Positions 55,895 through 64,000 of a DNA stretch of 64,000 nucleotides are shown here, piece by piece. Numbering within the stretch: position 1 is the stretch's first letter; every line of letters begins with the position of its first letter. The notes under the pieces were generated by a model, which searched no databases, had not been told where the DNA came from, and saw only the letters and a list, made by a program, of their open reading frames with translations. The position numbers were made by a program, and so were the translations under genes. The DNA lies in NCBI GenBank assembly GCA_026120035.1, contig JALRME010000008.1, forward strand, positions 1,116,001 to 1,180,000, read 5' to 3'. This DNA is from Coleophoma eucalyptorum. Lineage: Eukaryota; Ascomycota; Leotiomycetes; Helotiales; Dermateaceae.

Positions 55895-58800
55895 CTAGTA
55901 TGCCCATTGCTTTAACCAAAGATCCATCCACTCCTTATCAACTGGGGGAAGAGCCTGCATGATCTTTGAGTCCTTTACAGAATTATTCGTCTCAAACTGA
56001 CTGCCACCATTTTGGTTGATACTCTCAAAGAAATCTTGGATTTTCTTGGCAGGGAATCGCTCGAGAGTCTCCTCATCCTCCGCAAGTTCAGAAAGCTTCA
56101 CCAGCCATTCCTCAAAGGACACAATTTTTACATCCTTCCCCTTTGCAGCATAATAAGCTTGAATGGAAGGGATCAGACTCTTAAAATGGTTTTGGTGGGG
56201 ATTCGTGAGATTGTAAACTCTCGCTCCCTCAACCTTTGGGTTATTGGGCGGAATCTGGATAAGTTCCACCATAACTCGACCCAGGATATCGACGGGGATC
56301 CATTCAATATTATTCATGACACCAAGAGCCTCCGGCACCATACCAAGCTCTCCCGAGGTCCTCACCAGTGCCGGTACCCATTCCTGCAAGTTCCACTGAC
56401 CGATGAGATTACGGAGGACCGGACCGCCAACCTGTCCCACGCGGAACACAGTCATGTTGGCACTGGCATCTCTTGATGTGACGTCCATAATGCGCTCTGA
56501 TACATACTTGGAACGCCCATAGCCCATAGGTGAAGGGACCGAGTAGTCAGTGAGGATACGCTCTGGAATGGCATGTGGGTATGAACCAGCCGAAGAAATG
56601 GAAGAGACGAAGAAAAGAATTGGGTGCAGAGGACTAGTCAATGACCAGTGGGCGAAGGCCTTGACGCCATCAATTTGGCTGCTAAAGCTGCTAAGCGGGT
56701 GGTTAAAGTTAACTTTCCAGGCATTGTGGATGATAACATGCACATTATTAAAGACTTCCGAGTAATCTGCATCAGAGAAACCGAAAGTCGGGTGCCCAAA
56801 TTCGGCCTGATAGAAGTGCATCCTTCCTGGTGTAGGCGTAAGCTCTTTCGCACCTAGAACAGCCCAGCGCTCGACGAACTTTTCTTCGGCAACAGGAGAG
56901 CGGTCGAGGCAGTAGATTTTGTCAAATCTGGGGTTGGCGAGCAGGGCATAAATAATGTAAAACCCGAGTGATCCAGTGCTTCCAGTGAGTGCCACGTTGA
57001 GCTTGCCATTCTCGTTTGCCTTGGAGGCGACCTGGATCGGGAGATCAGAAGTGCACCTCTCAACCATAGCTTTCATCTGGTCCTCGACATTGTCGGAGGA
57101 CTCTGCAGCAGTACCAGTGGTAAGAGCGAGAATAGCGGCTTTGAGCTGGTTAATAGATGGGTTCTCATAAATGAACCTCGTGGCGATATTTTCAGCAGCT
57201 GTGGTGTGGGCCTTGAGCGTGTTCTTGATGTTGTTCGAAAGCTGAGAAGTTTGTAGTGAATCCAATCCGAGCACGAAAAGGTCGTCATCACTCTTGAACT
57301 CCTTTCCAGATAAGATCTGGTCTACTGTCTTTCTTAAGAACTCCTGGATCGCAGTCGCATCTGTAGCAGATGAAAGCTCAAATTGAGGACCATTTGCGGC
57401 TGAAGCCTTGGCTGCAGCTTCGTACAGAGCATCTACTTCGAGAGTATAGTCTTGGGTAACTCTCCAGCGTTGAACACTGCCTTTACTAGCACGCTGAAAA
57501 GGTTTCTTCGCATCGGCGAGGATAACGAGATTTCTGTCAATCTGTGCATGGGCAGGAGCATCCATATTCACCTTCTCAATGACAGGCCAGATATCGTCAA
57601 TTATCTTCGGGTCATATAGAATAGTATCTTTGAGCTCGATAATCATGGCGCATTGCAGACGTGCTTGTCCCACAACTAATACAGACTTGACGGCTGAGTG
57701 TCCGGCAACTGCACCTTCCATACCCACAGGGTTGAATTTCTCTCCATTAGAGAGAACAATCATATCATCTACGCGGCCTACAAAAGCCCAGTAGTGCTCT
57801 TTCGTAGGATGGCGTCTGTAGTGGTCCTTGGTGCGCCATTCGTCAATGGTAGGCAAGGAATGGAAAACTGCCTGAATCCACTCCTGACCCGGGGTACGTT
57901 TAATGACCAATTCGTAAAGGTCAGATTGATCTTCAGCTTGTTCGAAATGCAATCCGCCAACTGTTGGATGGAAGTGGAGCCACTGCCACTCTGAAGATGG
58001 CTTGTTAAGTATTGGCAAGAGACCTGCCTCGGTAGAACCCATGATTTGGGCCATTACCGGAATGTACTTACAGAGGTATTCACCAGCAGCTGGTGCAAGT
58101 GGTCCTCCCCCAAAATAAATGATCTTTGTGTTTCCATGATAATTCTCAAACTCGTCTTTGTATTCCTTCACGACGTCCTCCCATAAGCTTGGCGGCGCCG
58201 ATATAGTTGTCAGCTTGGTGTACTTCATAAGGTCGACAAGAACTTTGCCGTTTGCCGGAACCTCCGTCGGTCCAAGCACCAACACAATATTGTACCATAT
58301 ACAATGAAGATAGAATGCTACTCCACCCAGGTGAAAGAATGGAAATGCTAAGTAAAACTCCGAGCCCGGTTCTTGCTGAAGGACCATGGTAGACAGTGGC
58401 AGATTTCCATCAATTTCTGGGACGAGTCGTCCACCATCTATCGTGTTCAAAAATGCATGGTTGTATGTGATAGGTTTTGGATTACCTGTAGATCCAGAGG
58501 TGTGCAAGATCATGACTGGTTTCGTAGCTGCGCTTTCCCATGTATCTGTGTAGGGATAATGTTCTGAGTTCTGGGCAACGATATGGTCCCATGTTGGGAT
58601 TTCAAAGGCGAGTAATTCGTCATTCATGGCAGAGGCCAATTCAGATGCTCTATGCAGACTTGTAGAGCTGTAAAAAAGGCTGTGAGAGCTTGTGGCGTTG
58701 AAAAGTGATTCATTGTTTGATACCGAGTTTTTCAACGATGGCAGTAAAATCTATACACAGGTTAGTTTTATCGAGAGATTTCGGGCCTTGGTTGCAGTAC

Positions 58801-59122
58801 GCACACATGCGCCGACCTTCATGGCCGCTAAAATCATAACCACATATCTGATGTCGGCAGCACCCATGTATGCAATGGTTGTTTGTTGGTGATTCTTCTT
58901 CCCAAGCTTGTCTACAAGCCAATATGACATATAATCGACTGCCCTAGCAACTTGCCCCACCGTGATTTCTAAAAACCCTCCTGAAATGTCAACCGTCTTT
59001 GGGATCTTGCAGATAATGCGGTCTGGATTTTCCCTTGCGGAATTATCGATACAAGTTGGGAGCAAACGTTGCCCATAGCGGATTTTGGGATCGAATGGCG
59101 CGTGCTTAAGCTTATAATCCAT
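55895..59122 (-). CDS. NRPS-like adenylate-forming reductase (A-T-R)
   Basis: A 1057-residue cytosolic enzyme in two exons (58805-59122 and 55895-58750; 54-nt intron). The start at 59122 gives MDYKLKHAPFDPKIRYGQRL. Order: an adenylation domain, about residues 1-520, with the ATP-binding loop LHTSGSTGNPKPI (about 187), YFGGGPLAP and a GRVDDMIVLSNGEKFNP motif; a carrier domain near residue 600 with LFVLGLDSLQTSQL, whose Ser accepts phosphopantetheine; and a thioester reductase from about 690 with the NADPH motif VALTGSTGSLGFY and catalytic YGRSK (about 849). There is no condensation domain. Such enzymes activate a carboxylic acid, load it as a thioester and release it reductively as an aldehyde or alcohol. 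Lys2-type alpha-aminoadipate reductase is longer, so this is more likely a secondary-metabolite or aryl/alkyl acid reductase. The substrate is not predictable by eye. Confidence 0.92.
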
Positions 59123-61350
59123 CGTGTATAGAATTGGGAACTTGTGAATGTACTTTTTGGTATCAACAGAAACAGAAAACGACCAGAGCAAGAAAGTAGA
59201 GTGTAGAAACCACTGTCAAATCAGTAACGAACAGTAAGAGAACCAAGGCTTATATAGAAATATTGTTTAACAAAGGTAATAGTGATAAGAGCTCTCGGAA
59301 AATCGGCAACAGAGTGAGTGTCTAGAATTTACTCGAGTACGACTTATTGCAGACAGCAATATGGGCAACGACTGTGCTTCGCCCAGGTCTATGGTGTTCC
59401 ACAAGTATACAGCATATTCGGCTTCTTTCCGCGGTGAAGAGCCTTTGTTCCGTGAAGAGCAAACATAAAATGCGCAATCATTGTGTACATCAAGTTTATG
59501 CAGGTTCAGAAGTGCAGCAGCACCTTTGGCTTCCGGGTAGACCCACTGTTCATGTAGAGCGGCCTGACCCTCTTTTGTGGGTCATTTCTACGAATGACAT
59601 AGTATGAACTGCCATACCTGACTCGTAAGTGAGGTATGGACCAAGGACCATCACAAAGTTATATCTCATCTATCTAGAAGATAACAAGTCGACTTGAAAT
59701 TGATTTCACGGCGGTATCACGACAGTCAGTTTGCCTTACAATAGTTCTGATACCTGAAATATTGCTAATTAACGCTATCAAGAAACCAAAACTATAATCA
59801 CTTCTAAAATCAACAAAAGCATACCTAGCCCTTCAACTCAAGTGGCTATGGTCAATAATTTGACATGAATCGTCACAGGTTAGACTACAAAGCATTAATT
59901 TATTTGCCCCAGGAGTGGCGGACATCATACGTATAGAATTAGTATGCTAGATACATAGTGTATCTAGTCGATACACCTTACATGACTACATATTCTGAAA
60001 TCACATCATAGTATTTTTTACTAAGGTGATACAGATGCAATTACATTTACCGTTCCAGCACGGCACTTGAAGGGTGCGTGGGCGGATGCGCAGTAGATCT
60101 AAAGATACGCAATAAAGGCTTGAACTGAGAGCCCCACCAGAATTCTCCTCGGAGATTCCGCCCACGTCCGAGGCTGTGGAGCCAAAATGGACCTGATTTC
60201 ATATGTACAACTGTTGGCAAGAATACAAGACTTCTTTACATAGTTCAATGGTTGAAGGTACAGCTGCAATCGTGGGATGTCAAAATAGCACGATGTCACT
60301 CCCACGAGCAACCAGAGCCGCACGAACTTAGGCCATGGTTGGCTTATGGCTATGGAAGAGTTATGCAAAGTAGTTGGTGTTTTTTCGTATTAATGTGGTT
60401 AATAAGGAATCGTGGTCTTTACTGACGTCTTGGATATCTGCTGTTACCCCTCAGCATCTATGCTCGGCATAGCGAAATCGTCCCCACTACAAAAGCTTGG
60501 ACACCGTTTCCTCTCAAGACAATACAGTGGGCCTTGCTATCCGCGTTCGCAAGTCGCACGACAGCAGGCAATTGGCTTTTTTTCAATAGCATTGAAGTGA
60601 GCTGGCCGATTGAGGATGGTAAAGATGACTTTTCCGTCGAAGGATATATTATAAAGCACGGATTTAAATGATTGGTGGTCCATTGTGGTTTGGGTTGACT
60701 TGGTCAATAGAGAGGCTCAACCAGGCCTATTTCTCGAGAAGGACTTACAAGAGTAAATATAGCCACACCGTAGAATCAAAATCCCTCAGAAAACAAATTT
60801 AACCAGACTAGCTAGTTTTCAAAACGGCTACGATTGCCCTGGCAAGGTATGGTGTCCCCACTCCCCTTCCCTACTCATGTCCACTCCACACCCACAATGC
60901 TTCATCCGTATTCATCCAGTGTTTGTCATCTATAGGGCCGTTGTAAATATAAAACCAAGGACAATTGTACTTTGCAATATTATAAATATAGGAATTCAGC
61001 TACGACGCATTAGGGTCCTCACGACGTCTTGCCTTTTTGCGGAGCCAAAATCTCTTTGTCGCGTGTTGATTCAAACGATTGATCAAGTTGATCCTCAGTT
61101 TACTAGAAGATTGTTTTCAAATTTTATAGACGAGAACTACGGTATTGGCTTTACTTACACACTTTAAAATCTCCCACTGAGAATGATAGCCCAATCCTCG
61201 CTCTTTCCTGTCAAAACCCAATCTCTAGTTTTAAAGGTGAAGAGATTGTAGCACATCTGAGGATAGAACAGCTAAATTAAAAATGGGTTTCTTTTGGAGT
61301 GTTGTTGAGAGTAGAAACGAAGATTTGAATTGACAAAATTCTACTTACGT
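59123..61350. other. 2.2-kb gene-poor region
   Basis: Upstream region of the reductase and downstream region of the HET-domain gene. It contains two adjacent short inverted repeats: GTCATT...AATGAC (59581-59598) and CCATACCT...AGGTATGG (59612-59639). No supported gene. Confidence 0.4.
59612..59639. repeat. Inverted repeat, 8-bp arms
   Basis: CCATACCT and AGGTATGG separated by 12 bp that is itself partly symmetrical. About 490 bp upstream of the reductase start; could bind a dimeric factor or be chance. Confidence 0.35.
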
Positions 61351-63510
61351 TCAACGGAATGTAAAGTCTTGAACCAGGTACTGCCCAGTATTTAAGAACC
61401 CAAGAGCCTCGCCTTCCATAAGGCCTTGAACATAAGCTTCTCCCACTACTTGATAATATAATCCGTGAGGACGAATAACTAGTGGTGTAGAACAGCCAAA
61501 TATGATCGCAATAAAATCATCTTTTTTCGTCTGCGCCACATCATTACCGTAAATATTGTCAGGGGCCCAGCCTAGATATCCATTCGCAGTAGTCATTAAT
61601 CTTCTTCCCTTGCAGGTTCGGTCCACGCAGGAGTAAACTTCAGTATAATCGTACTCCGAAGCATTATCTGGGATGTCGTCATTGAAATAATCATCTAGTG
61701 GTCGGCCCATCAAGCGGAAACATCTGTTTGCGAGTCGCCACTTCTCCCATCGAAAATAATAGCCTTGCTGCGTAGACAGCCAGTTCCACCCAAGTCTTTG
61801 AAATTGCACATGGCCATGAACGAAAGTAGATGGTAGGTTTAATATAGCCGCATGGCGCTCACTTGCTTTCAGTCCACCTGCGACTCTATCTGCCACGAGT
61901 GTACAATAAAGAGCCCTTGCAACTCCATCGGCATCCCCATAGATGTTGCTCGTCTCATCAGGCTGGACTACAGAACGATCTAACCATTGGAAGTACCCAG
62001 AGCCTCGAGCAGAGAGCCCAGTGATTTTGTCTATTATAAATCCCCGACAAGTGAGGTGTAAATTATTGCTAGAAAATGAGATTTCGGGCACTGTATTTCC
62101 ACTTGCACAGTACGGCATCGCGACCTCTGCAATTTGTTGCGGGCCTTTTCGGGTCCAGAACGGACCCCACAGGTCTTTCTTGGGGTGTCTATGTCGAATT
62201 CTACCATTCCATGTCCAGTCTGCAGCCCATGAAGGAGTGTTAGTGCGACTCCATGGGTTTCCTTCTCGCAAAGGATCAAGGTTGCCATAAGTAGTTATAA
62301 AGATTTTGGCGACTGAAGCAAACACCTCAGATGCAGGCGACTGGTAATTGGGCACAATTTGCTGGACGATGGCAGAGTCCATAATGCCGACCAAGCCATA
62401 TACTTTGTCCCTGGCATCGCTAGAGGTTGCTGAATCTGCAACATTCAATAGACGATCCAAACGGAGATGGGCTCCTCCTTGCTCCTCGCATTGACTTAAG
62501 GGCCACAAGTCCTGGTACACAAGATGAATACTCGTGGTTAACCATGCAGTTGGTCTATTTACTCCACGTGAAATTATCTCGTTATACAGAAGGGAATCTT
62601 TGACGGTCCACAAGTAGTCATTAAGAAGGCCAATGGCTCGGCAAAAAGCGGGCCAGTCGATAAAGTGATTACCGCATAGTAGTACCAGTGCAGAAGAGCC
62701 AAGAATAAGCTCTTGTATAACCCAGAGCCGATACCAGTATGGCCTATTCATCAAATCCTGTAAAGCCATCCAGCATCCATCCCCTAGAAATTTCGGATCC
62801 TCGAGTAGCTTCGATTCTAATTTTGCGCCGTCTTCAGGCATAACATTAGACAGAAGGTGAAGAAGTTGGAATGCCAGGTCGCTGTTTTCCAGTTCTTCTC
62901 CTAACCAAGCTACTACTGCCCAAGCACCACCATAGATTCCGCGCATCTTCCTAACCTGGCGGCCACGTTCGTCATCATCTCCTTGATTGATGCAAATTGC
63001 ATCGACCCATAACTTAAACCCGTTTTGGAAATCTGGCCTTGTGCTGAGGGCACGCAAAGCCACTTCAACGTTGCGCCCCACTAGTGCCTCCTGGCCATTC
63101 ACAATAATTCGACGAGTAAGGCTAGGGTCTCCCCATGTGTACGACAGAGCTGCGTAGTCACCCCAGACAAACCGATGGTTCGACTTGGTGGGGATGTGCT
63201 TGTTCATAGGATCAGATGCAGAAGTCTCTGAGGCTTGAATAGGAGAGTGGATGTGGGCCCAACTCGCCATTATATCCCGTTTAGTTCCTGCTGAGCTTGA
63301 CGCGGAAAGAAACTCTTGGTATTTAGGGGTGAACGCTTTCAGAGAAATGGTTACTACATCACAGCGGACGAGATCTGAATCTCCAGTAAATGGTAGGATA
63401 CTTATGAGACGAATCTCGTCATCCGCCTCGTCAAGTGGAGAATATGAGATGACTGGGACTATACTATCGGACCCTTCCGATTCAGGGAATGGCGGATGAT
63501 TGGCCAGCAT
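61351..63510 (-). CDS. HET-domain (heterokaryon incompatibility-type) protein
   Basis: A 719-residue single-exon protein from the ATG at 63510 (MLANHPPFPESEG). The frame is open 29 codons further upstream, but only from a TTG, so a short 5' exon is possible. The HET domain lies at about residues 125-300, with its three blocks: ALSYTWGDPSLTRRIIVNG, LWVDAICINQGDDDERGRQV and YGGAWAVVAWLGEE. A characteristic region follows (RPYWYRLWVIQELILG, DARDKVYGLVGIMD, PSWAADWTW) and a variable C-terminal half. HET-domain proteins mediate allorecognition and regulated cell death in filamentous ascomycetes, often with an allelic partner. Most genomes hold dozens, and this one has no NACHT or repeat domain. 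Function as an active incompatibility locus cannot be inferred from sequence. Confidence 0.92.
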   Translation of the reverse strand: MLANHPPFPESEGSDSIVPVISYSPLDEADDEIRLISILPFTGDSDLVRCDVVTISLKAFTPKYQEFLSASSSAGTKRDIMASWAHIHSPIQASETSASDPMNKHIPTKSNHRFVWGDYAALSYTWGDPSLTRRIIVNGQEALVGRNVEVALRALSTRPDFQNGFKLWVDAICINQGDDDERGRQVRKMRGIYGGAWAVVAWLGEELENSDLAFQLLHLLSNVMPEDGAKLESKLLEDPKFLGDGCWMALQDLMNRPYWYRLWVIQELILGSSALVLLCGNHFIDWPAFCRAIGLLNDYLWTVKDSLLYNEIISRGVNRPTAWLTTSIHLVYQDLWPLSQCEEQGGAHLRLDRLLNVADSATSSDARDKVYGLVGIMDSAIVQQIVPNYQSPASEVFASVAKIFITTYGNLDPLREGNPWSRTNTPSWAADWTWNGRIRHRHPKKDLWGPFWTRKGPQQIAEVAMPYCASGNTVPEISFSSNNLHLTCRGFIIDKITGLSARGSGYFQWLDRSVVQPDETSNIYGDADGVARALYCTLVADRVAGGLKASERHAAILNLPSTFVHGHVQFQRLGWNWLSTQQGYYFRWEKWRLANRCFRLMGRPLDDYFNDDIPDNASEYDYTEVYSCVDRTCKGRRLMTTANGYLGWAPDNIYGNDVAQTKKDDFIAIIFGCSTPLVIRPHGLYYQVVGEAYVQGLMEGEALGFLNTGQYLVQDFTFR

Positions 63511-64000
63511 TATTAACAAAGCTGATGGCTTCAACCTTGACAAGGGAAATGGAGAGGTTGTTGATTCTATCAAGTGAATGAAGTCAGTACTGCTCAAAAA
63601 GATAAGGAGGATATATAATCCTTAGAAATAGTCCCACATGGCTTTGCGCATCAAAAGACTTCTTCCGGGCTCGAGTACTGTGATGAATTGCTAACACTAG
63701 ACCAAATCTCATTGTGCGATTAAAAGAGGGTGTGCATATATGTGTGGCCGAACCGCACCATGGAACATATCATTTGCTCTCAACTCAGAGGTTGATTTTG
63801 ACGCTTGTCCGGCTGATGTCTGGGCATGGCTGCATCAGCCACGTCAAGCTCGCATACAATGCTGTGATTGGCTATATAGGATTCAGGTAAGAAGAGGGGT
63901 ACAGAAGGACACCAAAGTGGGAATTTTGACTGCGACATTTTCTGAAATTGCCCAGATGAAATATCGTAGCATTTAAATGGAAACTTAGTAGAAGTGCCAA
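63511..64000. other. Right-edge segment without a supported gene
   Basis: Promoter side of the HET-domain gene. A 78-codon plus-strand frame (63740-63976) has no recognisable content and runs near the window edge; it could be part of a gene continuing outside, but nothing supports that. Confidence 0.35.

Noticed and set aside
28340..59122. A complete secondary-metabolite gene cluster
   Set aside because: One A-T-R enzyme, two regulators and a dead exporter are spread over 30 kb among unrelated genes; no megasynthase or dense set of tailoring enzymes is present.
63740..63976. 78-codon plus-strand frame at the right edge
   Set aside because: No domain or homology recognised; too short and no visible intron structure.
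1..64000. CRISPR arrays, bacterial operons or ribosome-binding sites
   Set aside because: The genome is fungal: spliced genes, no prokaryotic features, and tandem repeats here lack spacer structure.
1..64000. Autonomous transposable elements and tRNA genes
   Set aside because: No transposase, reverse transcriptase or integrase motif was seen in any long frame, and no convincing tRNA cloverleaf was found by eye; a tRNA scan and a repeat library search would be needed to exclude them.

Overview
The window is nuclear DNA of a filamentous ascomycete (Pezizomycotina). The evidence is: short 45-100 nt spliceosomal introns with GT(A/G)-AG borders; single-gene transcription units; Zn(II)2Cys6 regulators; a WSC-domain protein; a HET-domain protein; a hybrid histidine kinase; a GH28 polygalacturonase; and a full-length FKS1-type 1,3-beta-glucan synthase. 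The exact class cannot be fixed by eye. A plant-associated or saprotrophic lifestyle is an inference from the secreted enzymes.

Layout. 0-9.4 kb: a secreted two-WSC protein, about 3.5 kb with no confident gene, an eight-exon MFS sugar transporter and a MARVEL-domain membrane protein. 10-16 kb: a secreted neprosin-type peptidase and a large four-TM glycoprotein. 17-25.5 kb: a hybrid histidine kinase (GAF-HisKA-HATPase-REC) whose GAF region has an unresolved splice or break, an unrecognised gene without a clear ATG, and a coiled-coil/42-bp-repeat single-pass surface protein. 28.3-37 kb: FKS1 glucan synthase, a repeat-bearing upstream region, and a Upc2-like Zn2Cys6 regulator. 37.5-41 kb: a graveyard of three broken genes (M61-like peptidase N-terminus, OPT transporter N-terminus, C-terminal half of an ABCC transporter). 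41.3-46.5 kb: a serine carboxypeptidase with a GC-AG intron, then a divergent SDR / Zn2Cys6 pair sharing a promoter with a 13-bp minisatellite. 47-64 kb: a tail-anchored protein, an endopolygalacturonase, a small secreted protein, an A-T-R adenylate-forming reductase and a HET-domain protein. Long gene-poor stretches separate these.

Exon joins were made by eye and accepted where they restore family motifs and leave a total length divisible by three; for most genes every junction passed both tests. The most notable observation is the glucan synthase. It is otherwise highly conserved, but both classical echinocandin hot spots are altered (F to A and P to S in hot spot 1, D to A in hot spot 2). 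That suggests intrinsic or self-resistance. No complete biosynthetic gene cluster is visible in the window.
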